Shown: in pieces, positions 10,741-21,206 of the stretch | Layout: every line of letters begins with the position of its first letter | Position numbering within the stretch: the stretch's first letter is position 1 | Source: Phellopilus nigrolimitatus | Taxonomy: Eukaryota > Basidiomycota > Agaricomycetes > Hymenochaetales > Hymenochaetaceae | NCBI GenBank assembly: GCA_021029095.1 | Contig: JAJOHG010000002.1 | Coordinates: 620,001 to 684,000, forward strand | Direction of reading: 5' to 3' | DNA length: 64,000 bases | Made by a program: the position numbers and the translations under genes | The notes under the pieces: model-generated | What the model was told of the DNA's origin: nothing | Databases searched by the model: none | The model's input: only the letters and a program-made list of their open reading frames with translations

Positions 10741-12400
10741 ATGTCTGCCCTCCGCTTATCCCAGGCAATCGCAAAATCTTATAAGGCCCCCTTCCGTTCC
10801 CAACTCGCAAGATCTAAATTCCACTCGTCCGCACCCGCAAACATGAAGGTTCGCTGCCCCCTCTTATCGATACCCCCCTGTGTCCCGCTGCTCACCCCCT
10901 TCTCCCAGATTCTCGCTGTTCTCTACGACGGTCACCAGGCCGCTCTCGAGGAGCCCAAACTCCTCGGCACCACCGAGAACAAGGTCCGTCCCTGCTTAAT
11001 GCCACCGCCGTCCTCATCTTACCTTTGCGCATACAGCTCGGCATCGAGGCCTGGTTGAAGAGTCTCGGTCACGAGCTTGTCGTAAGCTGCCTCCTGTCTG
11101 TCTAGACTGCGCTCTGTGCTCACCAACTCGTCTTCAAGGTCACCAGCGACAAGGAGGGCAAAGACAGCGTCTTCCAAAAAGAGATTACAGATGTGAGTCT
11201 TTGCCCGCAAGCACCCGTCCGTCTCCGCCGTATTAATAGCAACGCTCCCCCGCACAGGCCGAAATTCTCATCACCACCCCCTTCCACCCCGGATATCTCA
11301 CGCGCGACCTCGTCGAGAAGGTAAGCGGTGGCCTCAATCCTCAGACGCCTGGGCGCCTAACGCTGACGTCATCGTCTGCTCCCGAAGGCCAAGAACCTCA
11401 AAGTCTGCGTAACAGCAGGCGTCGGCTCGGACCACATCGACCTCAACGCCGCCGCCGAGCGGGGCATCGAGGTCCTCGAGGTTCGTCCCTTTTATCGGCG
11501 CCGGCGCGTCCCGTGGTGCTAAGTCCGCACAGGTCACCGGCTCGAACGTCACCTCCGTCGCGGAGCACGTCGTCATGTCCATGCTGCTCCTCGTGCGCAA
11601 CTTCGTCCCCGCGCACGAGATGATCGAGCGCGGCGACTGGCAGGTCTCCGACGTCGCCCGCAACGCGTACGACCTCGAGGGCAAGGTCATCGGCACGATC
11701 GGCGCCGGCCGCATCGGCTACCGCGTCCTCCAGCGCGTCCTGCCCTTCAACCCGAAGGAGCTCCTGTACTACGACTACGCGCCCCTGCCCGAAGGTGCGT
11801 CTCCGCGCGCCGAGTTGCCTGTAATTCACCCCCGCTGAAGCGATTTGTTTGCAGACGCCGCGAAGCCGCTCAACGCGCGGCGCGTCGAGGACCTGAAGGA
11901 CTTCGTCTCGCAGTGCGACGTCGTCACCGTCAACTGCCCGCTGCACGAGGGCACGCGGGGGCTCGTCAACGCGGAGCTGCTCTCGCACTTCAAGAAGGGC
12001 GCGTGGCTCGTCAACACCGCGCGCGGCGCGATCTGCGACGCGGACGCGGTCGCCGCGGCGGTCAAGTCGGGGCACATCAACGGGTACGCGGGCGACGTGT
12101 GGAACGTGCAGCCGTCGCCGCGCGACCACCCGTGGCGCACGATGAAGAACCCGCTCGGCGGCGGGAACGGCATGGTCCCGCACTACTCGGGCACGACGCT
12201 CGACGCGCAGGCGCGCTACGCGGCGGGCACGCGCGAGATCCTCTCGAACTACTTCAACGGCCAGCCGCAGACGCCCGCGAACATCATCGTCGGGAAGAAG
12301 GGCTACGAGACCAAGGCTTGTGAGTGGCATTACGTCTCCCGTCCACCGTTCGGGTTATTGACTGCTTTCGCTCTCTTTAGACGGCCAGCGCACCAAGTAG
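10741..12400 (+). CDS. FDH1: NAD-dependent formate dehydrogenase, nine exons
   Basis: Oxidises formate to CO2 with reduction of NAD+; in wood-decay fungi it disposes of formate from oxalate or C1 metabolism. Nine exons (10741-10848, 10909-10983, 11037-11081, 11139-11192, 11258-11320, 11388-11480, 11533-11794, 11855-12319, 12381-12400) splice to exactly 394 residues with every phase matching. Visible: [11 protein letters not shown] (formate-binding region), the Rossmann motif [14 protein letters not shown], an Asp after strand 2 (YYDYAPLP) that fits NAD+ preference, the catalytic Arg region [10 protein letters not shown], and the Gln/His region with [10 protein letters not shown]. The first 34 residues ([15 protein letters not shown]..., RSKFHSS) look like a mitochondrial presequence; a second ATG at 10843 would give the cytosolic form. 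Convergent with GCN5. Confidence 0.96.
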
Positions 12401-12683
12401 AGCGGGAGCGATGTGTTGAGATTATGTGCCATAATTAGTTGTTGTTGTTGTCCTTCTGATATCATTTTTTGTATACTGTAAACCTCAATTACTGCCGCAA
12501 TTTCACGTCTTTTGTGCCTTGTCCGTTTCGGTGAAAGCAAGGAGGATAAGGATACGTGTAACGATATACATAACAGACTAAGTACATACACAGGTGAAAT
12601 TCCAGGAGAGCAGCGCAGAAGGAACGAGGAAAGCGAGGATGAAGGCAAGACAGGAAGGAAAAAAAAGGCGAAGGCAATCAGTC

Positions 12684-15206
12684 TCATTCGACGTCGACCT
12701 TGTCCACGAGCTCCTTCAGGACCTTCTCGAGCTTGTTCGCGTTGCGGAAGTACACCGAGCCCTCCTGGTTGTACGTGCGGCAGTTGCGAAACACGAGCAG
12801 CGCGTCCGCGACGAACGCGTCCAGCACCGCGTACTGGCCCGTCTCTAGCTTGTGCTCCATCGTGCTGAAGTCTGCCGGGGGGCACGCCGAGTCAATGCAA
12901 CCAAGTCAGATAGGATAGTTTTGCAGCTGGGGAAAGGACGCGCACCCATCGGGTTCTTGATCACGTTGTAGTAGTCCGGGACCTCCTCCGTGCTGACGGG
13001 GTGGATGAACGCCCACGAGACGGGGTGGTTCTGCAGCTCGATGAGGATGCGCCGCATCGCCGTGTACAGCGGGCGCTTCGCGAACGCGAGCGCGGACACC
13101 TCCGCCTGCATGTCCGGCGTCCAGCCCGTCTCGCCTAGAAAACCGACAATCAGACCGCGAACGCAGAGGACGACGTGGGCGCACTTACGCAGCCCGGGCA
13201 CGTCCTGCGGCTCGACGCGCGCGCCCGCGCCCGCGTCCGCGTCCGCGCCGTCGCGGAACTGCGGGAGCCCCGGGTGGACGACGTGGCTGCGGCTCATCTC
13301 GCGGATCTTCGCGAGGACGGCGTCGCGCTGGCGCGCGACGAGCGCGGGCGCGGCGAGGTAGTCGACCTTGGGGAGCATCTTGCACTGCATGATCGTGCCG
13401 CCCTCGTAGTCCTTGATGTAGCCCGCCCACACCGCGCGGTCGAGCGTGATCGTCTTCGAGAAGCCCTGCTTCTGGAAGTAGCCCACCGCGTAGTTGTCCG
13501 CGTACGTGAGGAAGTGCATCATGTCCGGGTACGCGCGCCGGATGTGCATCTTGAAGTGGTTCATCAGCATCCCGCCGTAGCCCTGTGAAGGGAGGGATAA
13601 GGATAATAATAATAATAAGTGCATCCTTCGCTTTTGATATCAGATTTTGTTAGAGCCCCGCAGCGCACCTTGACCTGGTCGACGGACGCTGTGGCGAAGA
13701 AGACGATTTCGGCGAAGCCGCGCTGGGGGAACGGGCGGTAGCAGATCCCGCCGACGACTTTAAAGCCGTGCTTGACGATGGCCAGCGCCTTCGAGTTGGT
13801 GTCGTAGACAAGCCGCGCGATGTACTCTCGCGGCATCTTGGGCAGCTGCTTCTGGAACAGCGTCTTCAAGCCGGTGAGGATGATGAGCGCGCGGGGCGAC
13901 TTGTCGTTCTCGACGGCGGTCACTTGGATAACGCCTTGCCGCATCTCGACGTACACGGCCTTCTCTGGACGCACTGTGCTCTGCATGGTGGCGTCAAGGG
14001 GGGTGTTCAAAGGAGGAGGGAATAGAGGAAGTGGCTCACTGGTGTCTGTGCAGTTGTACCTGTGTCGACCGTAACTCCCGTCGCCAGGCGTGACAGCTGT
14101 TTGTCGTCGAGCTTCTCCTCGAGCTTGACCTTTGTCTCGTGGGACAAAAGGCCGTTCATGCGCCCGTTCATCTTCGAGCCCTGCGCGGCCGAATGGGGCT
14201 GCTCGGACGGGAGCGAGGTGTGCGCGATGCCCTTCTTGCCGTTGGACTTCTTGCCGCTCTTGCCGCTCTTGCCGGCGCGGTGCACGGAGCGCACGCCGTT
14301 CGCGCCTGCGGCTGCGGCTGCGGCTGCGCCCGTGGTCCGGGGGATGCGCGCAGCGAGGGGCCGGTCTTCCTCGTCTTCGTCGTCGTCCGGCTCGCTCAGA
14401 GAGGAGTCGGACTGCGAGGTGCGGCGCCGCTTTGGCGGGGGCTGTGGTGCATCGCTCAGAGCGGAATCAGGGGACAGAGGGTGCTTGGCGGGCGATGCGG
14501 GTGGCTCTGAGAGAGACATGGCTCGAAGCTGAGTGATTTAGGGAGGCGGGAGAACAATGAGAAACTTGCCTGGAGAGTTCTCGGACAAGGGGCTGGACAC
14601 GTGCCCAGGGAGCTGCATCTGCAGGCGCAGGGAGTCGATATCGTCGTCTGTGTAAGCGAAATCGAGAAGCCTGTCCTTGTCCTTCACAGATGGAAATCAG
14701 TATCACGACGGAGCACGCGCATGCACGGCCTGCGGCGAATGTTCGCACCTTGATAGAGCGAGAAGCGCGGAGGGGAGGAGGGGCGTCAGCGGCGTGCCCA
14801 GGCGCTCATTTTTTTCTTATTCTGGAGTTTGGGGGGAACGGGGAGGGGGGCCGGGACGCACCGAAAGCAGCTCGTCGAGCCGGACGGCGACTCTGGCGCG
14901 GCGGGCGTACTCGTCTTTGCCGAGGCGGCGCTCGTCGGCGCCGTGCTGGCGCGCGTTGTGGCCGCACGCGCAGACCTCGAGGTAGCGGGCGTCGCGGTCC
15001 TCCTCGTCTGAGCCGTACTGGGCGAGGTCGCCGATGGACTGGGCCTGCTGGGCGGAGTCGAGGACGAGGTCGGCGCCGGGGGCGGGGCGGAGGCCGAGGC
15101 AGGCGTCGTCGCACTCTGAGCAACGGGAGTGTCTGGCGATCTTGAGGTCGAGGGCATGTTTGCTGAGGCTGCTGAACTGGAAGCCGGCGGGGTACAGCGT
15201 GCTCAT
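12684..15206 (-). CDS. GCN5: Histone acetyltransferase GCN5 (SAGA), probably with PCAF-like N-terminal exons
   Basis: Catalytic acetyltransferase of SAGA/ADA, acting mainly on histone H3. The core is clear from ATG 14519: a Ser/Pro/Lys-rich tail, the GNAT domain ([16 protein letters not shown]; catalytic Glu in GFAEIVFFA; acetyl-CoA loop [22 protein letters not shown]), then a C-terminal bromodomain ([22 protein letters not shown], acetyl-lysine Asn in CRTYNQEGS). Four introns lie within this part and all splice in frame. Upstream exons (14862-15206, and 14681 down to 14570) can be joined in frame through a 63-nt intron with a GC donor (AG|GCAAGT, 14569) and AG acceptor (14507). They hold spaced Cys/His ([21 protein letters not shown]) like the start of a PCAF N-terminal domain. 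Without that splice the GCN5 ATG would lie only 18 bases past another stop codon, which favours one gene. Confidence 0.88.
14538..15206 (-). CDS. Small Cys/His-rich ORF: separate gene or GCN5 5' exons
   Basis: If the GC-AG intron is not used, two exons (14862-15206 and 14538-14681, joined by a normal GT-AG intron in phase 0) encode 162 residues ending [11 protein letters not shown]. The middle has putative zinc-binding residues CSECDDAC and [10 protein letters not shown], then a helical stretch ([36 protein letters not shown]). The spacing resembles the first part of the PCAF N-terminal domain of animal GCN5/PCAF. The last residues (KFLIVLPPP) look like translated intron, and the stop is 18 bases before the GCN5 ATG, so I think these are GCN5 exons; annotation pipelines may list it as a separate hypothetical gene. 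Confidence 0.55.
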
Positions 15207-15347
15207 TCTACCCGAGTGACAGAGACCAAGTCTTGCAAATAGGCGCCCATGGGGTGTCGCCGCCGACGCGACCTTCCTTCCCCTTCGGGATTTTCAGGAT
15301 TTTCGGGATCGACACGCCTTTTCTTGCCTGCGGGCTGCGTGCTGACG

Positions 15348-16475
15348 ATGAGCGCGCTCTTCGCAACACTATGCCTCTGGTTCTGCCTCGGCCTCGCCGT
15401 CGCCGCGTCGAGCGAATGGATCGCCTACCCCTCCACCGGCTTCGCGACGCTCACCCACTACACCATCCCGCTCGACTTCGTCGCCGCCTGCGGCTGCGTC
15501 CCCGCGAGCACCCACTTCCCCACCGCCGCCCTCAGCCAGATGGCCTACGGCAGCAGCACCGCCTACGGCCCCGCCTGCGGCCGCTGCTTCAACCTCTCCC
15601 TCCTCAACACCTTCCTCTCCGACCCGCCCTTCTTCCCGGACGTCGCCAAGAGCGTCGTCGTGAAGGTCACCGACCTGTGTCCCATCTCCCCCTCCAAGTG
15701 GTGCGACGCGACACAGAGCAAGCCGAATAGGTCGGTACGGCTGTTCTGTGAGATGCGTGCTTGCGGAAAGCGAACTCAATATTTTGGCTTAGCGCTGGTC
15801 ATGACCTGAATTTTGATCTCGCCTGGCCTTCCTCAAGCATCCCAGACGACTTCTTCCCAAGCAACGCCTCCCTCTACGGTACGCCTTCCATCTCAGTGCC
15901 ACTATTATTTCTATGCTAAAATATTCACGACATTGCAGGCTACACCGTAAGCACCGCCCCTCCCACGTCCGCGTCGTCCAGCCCAACCTAACCACAAACG
16001 TGTAACGCACAGGACTTCGGCGTCTGGAATATCAGCTACGCGAGCGTGCCCTGCGCCTCCGCCTGGGCCGGCGCGTCCAACCTCTCCGACTTCGGCGCCG
16101 CCCCCAATCTAGGCACGAGCGTCTGCTGCCCCGCCGACCCCCTCGTACGTCCTCCCTGCGGCGCCTTTTGTTTATTTATACGAAATCGCTGAACTCTTCT
16201 TTTTTTTTTTTTTCTCTCCGACGCCGAATGTGATTTGGCTCCGGCTCGCAGTCAGATCCCAACTCGACGTGCGCGTCGTACTCCGATCTCTTCGGTATAC
16301 CGTGCGTCCCCTGCGCCGCTATCTCTGTCTTTGTTGTCCGTTCTGCACGCTCATCACACTTATTTCCAGCCCGGAAGCCGCCCCCGGCTCCAGCTCAGCT
16401 TCGCATACCCTTCCATCCCTCGCCCATCTGTTGTCTTCGTGTCTCGCCGTCCTCGTTCTCTTCTTTCTGTTGTGA
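15348..16475 (+). CDS. Secreted GPI-anchored GH45/expansin-like protein
   Basis: A double-psi beta-barrel protein of the GH45 endoglucanase/expansin group, likely acting on wall or plant polysaccharides. From ATG 15348 there is a signal peptide (ALFATLCLWFCLGLAVAA), then GHs/expansin hallmarks: CGCVPAS, YGPACGRCFNLS, VVVKVTDLCP, and NSAGHDLNFDLAWP, whose FD matches the region of the catalytic acid in subfamily C GH45. Five introns; downstream exons give DFGVWNISYASVPC and SVCCPADP. The last exon ends in a Ser/Pro linker and a hydrophobic tail (SSCLAVLVLFFLL) with no charged end, a typical GPI-attachment signal. Several Asn-glycosylation sites (NLS, NAS, NIS, NST). An in-frame ATG at 15249 is possible but would bury the signal peptide. 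Activity versus binding-only role is open. Confidence 0.8.
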
Positions 16476-16655
16476 TCAAGCCTCCCGGGATTTTATTTTC
16501 TTATTTGTAAGGACTGTAATAGGCCGGATATTGGTTGTAGCTACCTACGTAGGATCTATAGTATGTTTATACACTATACGCAAAATGCAAGAAAAAGGGG
16601 CAAGCCGCCTCCCTCCAAAGATAAAATAAATAGAAAAAAAGTGTCTCTCAGGTTC

Positions 16656-17033
16656 TCACTTCTCCAAGTCCTGGTCGCGGACCTTCTTGTACCGCCCCTT
16701 CGGCGGGCCGGCGCCCTTCAGCACGCGCCGCGCCCACTGGAGCCCGCCGCAGTACGCGAAGAGCCCCGCGGAGGCGAGCAGCACGAGCACGCCCGCAAAC
16801 GCGTACCGGAACGGCGACGCCAGCGCCGGGTAGACGTCCGCCTCCTCCAGCGCGTCTGCCTCCGAGACATCCTCCGGTGGGGACGCCGCCGCCGCCGCCG
16901 CCGTCGCCGGCGACGCACCCGCAGGCAGCGTCGTCGCCACGCCGAACATCGGCTCGCTCTTCTGCGCGCCGGTCTTGATCTCGCTCTCGCTCTCGGGGCT
17001 GGCGCCCGCGGGGGCGTCCGCGTCATCCGCGCC
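16656..17033 (-). CDS. Alternative last exon of the cyclophilin: membrane anchor
   Basis: A 125-codon open frame begins right after a ttttag acceptor (17034-17036) and has no start codon of its own with a promoter. It encodes a Ser/Ala/Glu-rich spacer, one transmembrane segment (YAFAGVLVLLASAGLFAYC) and a basic tail (RYKKVRDQDLEK). It joins in phase 0 to the cyclophilin frame if a donor at 17142 (CAG|GTGCCT) is used, removing 109 bases that include the normal stop. The product would be a membrane-anchored form of the ER cyclophilin. The exon itself reads as coding; its use as an alternative end is inferred. Confidence 0.6.
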   Translation of the reverse strand, partial: GADDADAPAGASPESESEIKTGAQKSEPMFGVATTLPAGASPATAAAAAASPPEDVSEADALEEADVYPALASPFRYAFAGVLVLLASAGLFAYCGGLQWARRVLKGAGPPKGRYKKVRDQDLEK

Positions 17034-17118
17034 CTAAAAATGCACCGAAAAAAAGGGGTGTATTATTGTCGGTGTTCAACAGCTTTTGGGTACAGGACGA
17101 GACTGAGGCTACTTAGGC

Positions 17119-18370
17119 TCAGAGCTCGGCGTGGACAGGCACCTGCTTCCCATCCGCGTCCACCTCGTAGTCTATCTCGAGCTCGCCGGCATCCGCGATC
17201 ACGACGTCCTGCACGGGGCGGTCGGAACTGCCCTTTGGCACTTTTTCTGTTCGGGATGAAATCAGTAATCTTTTAGAAAAGGGTAGTTGCGACGAGCTCT
17301 TACCAATGGCGTGAACGATGTCCATGCCGTCGATCACCTTTCCAAAGACGACCTGTATCATATCCGTGAGCCGTGTCAGCGTTTCACACAAGGCATGCAA
17401 CACGTACATGACGTCCGTCAAGCCAGCTGGTAACAACGGTGCAGATAAACTATCCATGAGATTATAAGTGAATGAGTTTATAGAGTAAAAAAACACCGAA
17501 AACGCACGAATTGAGAGCCTAAAATAGGGCATAAATCAGTAGGTGAATTAAAATAAATAAAAACCTTCGACTTTTCTCACCATTCGTGTCCTTGCCCGCG
17601 TTTGCCATCGAAAGTGTGCCCTCGCCAGTGTGCTTGAGCTTGCTATAAGGAGGGTAAGTAAGAGTAAATAGCTTTCCCCGAAGAGCATCATAGTCGAGCT
17701 CACAAGTTTTCGTCAGCGAACTTGTTACCGTAGATCGACTATGGACAACAGTGTCGTTTAGCGTAACTCGTTGGATATGAAACAATCGTTGCACGCACCT
17801 TTCCACCAGTGCCATCGCCCTTGGCTTAAAGGGTCAAAAAAATGCTTAATCACAATTGCTTTCAGATTCCCGGAAGTTACGCACTGAAATCGCCGCCCTG
17901 GATCCTGTGAAACAAACAAGCGTTAGAGAATATGCAAAATATACTGGACTGTTACAACGGCCGTACATGAAGTCTTTGATAACGCGGTGGAACTTGGAGC
18001 CCTTGTACCCCATGCCCTCAGGAAGGGGGGTGCCGTCCTTCTTCACGCCCGTAGTGAGCGCGCGGAAGTTCTCGACGGTCTTCGGCACAGTCTGGAGAAG
18101 GACATTCATAAATATCGTCTCTCAACCATTGAATGGACATTGAACGTACTCCGCCGAAAAGACCCATCGTGACTTTCGCAAGCACCTTCAGCCGGAATGC
18201 GACCCAGATAAAATTAAGGACTCACTGCGGCCGAGGTTCTCGTCGCCATGCTTGATGTCGAAGTAGACCTTGTGGGTGATCTTGGGCCCCTTGGCCGCCT
18301 CGACGGACTGGACGCTGAAGAGCGCGGCGACGGAGACCGCAAGCAGGGATAGCACGAGCTTTGCGTACAT
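17119..18370 (-). CDS. ER-type cyclophilin (peptidyl-prolyl isomerase B)
   Basis: Catalyses proline cis-trans isomerisation during folding of secretory proteins in the ER. Seen: signal peptide ([24 protein letters not shown]), then the cyclophilin fold: [38 protein letters not shown], catalytic [71 protein letters not shown]. The C-terminus is HAEL, an HDEL-like ER retention signal. About ten exons, several tiny: 23 nt (18150-18172), 20 nt (17885-17904) and 11 nt (17508-17518); all phases match. The start is placed at 18370 because the signal peptide begins there. It is divergent from DBP7, 161 bases away. Confidence 0.93.
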
Positions 18371-18531
18371 GCTCAGCTCGGTGTTGGAAGGAGGAAGGAA
18401 AGAAAGCTGGAGGCGCGACGTGTCAACGTACCGGGGACGTGTAACCAGGCGGCGTTTGCCGGTGCTTCGCTGGGCGCGCATATGCTGTCGGCACTTTTTT
18501 CAGGATCTGCACTCGCCGAGCAAAGGCGGCC

Positions 18532-21206
18532 ATGGACGACGGAATCATTTTGAATATCGCGGAGCCCTCGTCACAGTCTGTACGGCGCACAAGCAATGCG
18601 AAGGGAGGAAGGTGGACTGACAGGTGTGTGTCTTCCTTTTTTTACCCCGGATCTTTTTATGTTTTTAAACTTCGTTTCGGCAGAGTGAAGGCGAACCGAT
18701 TGTCGAAACGGAAAAGTACGACTACAGACAGTAAATCGCAGCAAAAGAACCAACACGTCTCTTTTGCTGAACTCGATGACAGCCCTCGTCCAACCAAGAA
18801 GCCCCGTCAGGCAGCTCCCGTACAGAGACGGGATCCAGGTCCCTCCGCCGAGCGTACCGCAAAGTCGACGAGCGCAGCCCGTGCGCCTCAAATCGTGTCT
18901 TCCCTGTTCACCTCCAATCCCGAGGTGAAGGTCGCAGAAGTTCCTCATGCACCCTCAGAACTCGTTATACCTAGCAATGCTCCCTTGACGGACAGGTCGG
19001 CTTTCTCTGGCCTGGGCTTAGATCCCCTCATAATCTCGCATCTCGCAACGAAGATGAACATCTCAAATCCTACATCTATCCAGCGCGAAGCGCTACCCCC
19101 GTTATTATCGTCTTCCTCAGAGGACACGTCTGACCGCGACGTGTTTATTCAAAGCCAGACAGGTTCCGGGAAGACGCTCTCTTTCCTCTTGCCGATTCTT
19201 CAAGACCTGCTCCCGCTCGGCTCCCTTTCCTATATCGACCGCTCGATAGGCACGCTCGCTATCATCATCGCGCCCACGCGAGAGCTTGCAAAGCAGATAT
19301 CAGACGTCTTAGAGATACTGCTGAGCCTTCGTCTTCGGCCACAGGACGAAGGAGCCGATGATGCAGCCCCGTCTGCCCGGCTCACGCGCTGGCTGGTATC
19401 AGGGCTACTCATAGGAGGAGAAAACCGGACGCACGAAAAGGCGCGTCTGCGCAAAGGCCTCCCCATCCTCGTCTCGACGCCAGGTCGCCTGCTCGACCAT
19501 CTGCAAAACACGTCCTCGTTCAACGTAGGAAAGTGCCGATGGCTCGTGCTGGATGAAGCCGATCGGCTTATGGAACTCGGGTTCGAGGAATCGATCAAGG
19601 GCATCTTGCAAGCTCTGGATGGGCGGAGAAAACTGGCGATTCAGGCGGTGGAAGAGGGCAAGAGCTTGGAAGTGGGTGGTTGGGACTGGGAGAGACGGCG
19701 CAGAACAGTGCTATGTTCGGCGACGATGCGAGAGGATGTGCAACAACTAGCTGGAACGACTCTCATCAAGCCCATCCTTGTCAAAGCTACCGAGACCGAA
19801 AAGCCATCTGACTTAGTTGCCAGCAACGGCGGCGGCGATGCACTCAATGAACTTGACACGACGCTCGCTGCAAGCGAGAAGTTTACTCCTCCCTCTCAGC
19901 TCTCCCAAAAGTACATCATTACTCCTCTTAAACTCAGGCTCGTCGCGCTCGTAGCTCTCCTTCGCTCTCTTCTCGCGAAGTCGCAGAGCCGGCAAGGGAC
20001 AAAAATCATCGTGTTCCTCAGCTGCACTGACTCAGTTGACTTTCACTGGAAACTTCTCGGGGACTCGTCCATCGAGGATTCTACAGGTGACTTAGATGGC
20101 GACAACTCTGACTACGATAGCGACAGCGCTGATTCCAAGGACAAACCCGAAAAGCGTATTGTAGAGAAGGTTGCGCTGACATCTGCCTTACTACCCCAGA
20201 CCTCCATATATCGCCTCCACGGCTCTCTTCCCTTGAAAACTCGCCTATCATCGCTCAAGGGCTTCGCCGGTGGCCATGGAAAGTCAAAGGAGCCTAAAGG
20301 CAGCTCGCCTTCTTCCTCTATCCTGCTGTGTACCTCTGTTGCGTCCCGCGGACTCGACCTCCCGCTCGTGCGTGCAGTCGTGCAGTACGACCTTCCCACA
20401 GAAGGTGGTGCAACAGAGTATGTGCATCGCGTGGGCCGCACAGCGCGTGTCGGGAAGGGTGGCGAAGCATGGAGCTTCGTTACGCCGAGCGAGCAGGAAT
20501 GGGTGCGTTGGATCGAAGACCGGATACAGGACAAGGGTGCCGGGAAGAAGTCGAATCTCGTGTCTGCGAGCGTGGAAAGCGTGCTGAAGAGCGGCTTTGG
20601 CGGAAAGGGCAGCGAAGCCGAAGAGCGTGCGACTCAGGTGCAACTCTCTTTTGAGCGGTGGGTTCTCAAGCAGAAGGAGGTGAGAATTCATGTTTCTCCC
20701 GAATAATGTTTCCGCGACTCATGATCTACGTTTGTCAACGTTAATGTTCTCCGTAGAACGGAGAGCTAGCGCGCAAAGCCTTTCAGTCGCATATGCGAGC
20801 GTACGCTACGCACCCGTCGGACGAGAAGCACATGTTCCACATCCGACACTTACACCTCGGACATCTCGCGAAAGCGTTCGCACTGCGCGAGGCACCTGGC
20901 GACATCACGCAGAAGGCTGCAGGCGGTGGGAAACCGCCGAAGACCCGCAATTATAACAAATTTGCAACCGCTCCCGGTCCCGGTGGGAATGCCGGCAAAA
21001 AGATTGAGGGGAAGGGGAACCAGCACAATGCCGACAAGGGCAGAGACATGGAGCACGACACCACCGCCGAGCGGCGTATGCAGGAGGTAGTTCGCCGACA
21101 GGGACGGCTCACCAAGAAGGGCGGCGTGCTCATGACGAGTGGGACGGCTGAGTTCCAGATTGGAGGTGGCTACGACCTAGAGAAAGTTGTCGCGCACGAT
21201 GATTAA
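18532..21206 (+). CDS. DBP7: DEAD-box ATP-dependent RNA helicase DBP7
   Basis: A nucleolar helicase needed for assembly of the large ribosomal subunit. Two introns (18624-18683 and 20680-20756) leave 845 residues. Helicase motifs in order: Q motif ([15 protein letters not shown]), I (SQTGSGKT), Ia (APTRELAKQ), II ([13 protein letters not shown]), III (SATMRE), V ([10 protein letters not shown]), VI ([13 protein letters not shown]). The DBP7 signature is the long C-terminal part with [20 protein letters not shown] and [16 protein letters not shown], then a Gly/Lys-rich tail. The first intron is exactly 60 bases with no stop, so retention would keep the frame. Confidence 0.95.

Noticed and set aside
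11443..12330. A 295-codon open frame antisense to formate dehydrogenase
   Set aside because: It mirrors the codon pattern of the highly GC-rich FDH exons, is full of Arg/Val/Asp with no motif, and crosses the FDH introns.
13175..13588. 137-codon plus-strand frame inside GCN5
   Set aside because: It is the antisense shadow of the GCN5 acetyltransferase exon, with repetitive Arg/Ala/Val content.
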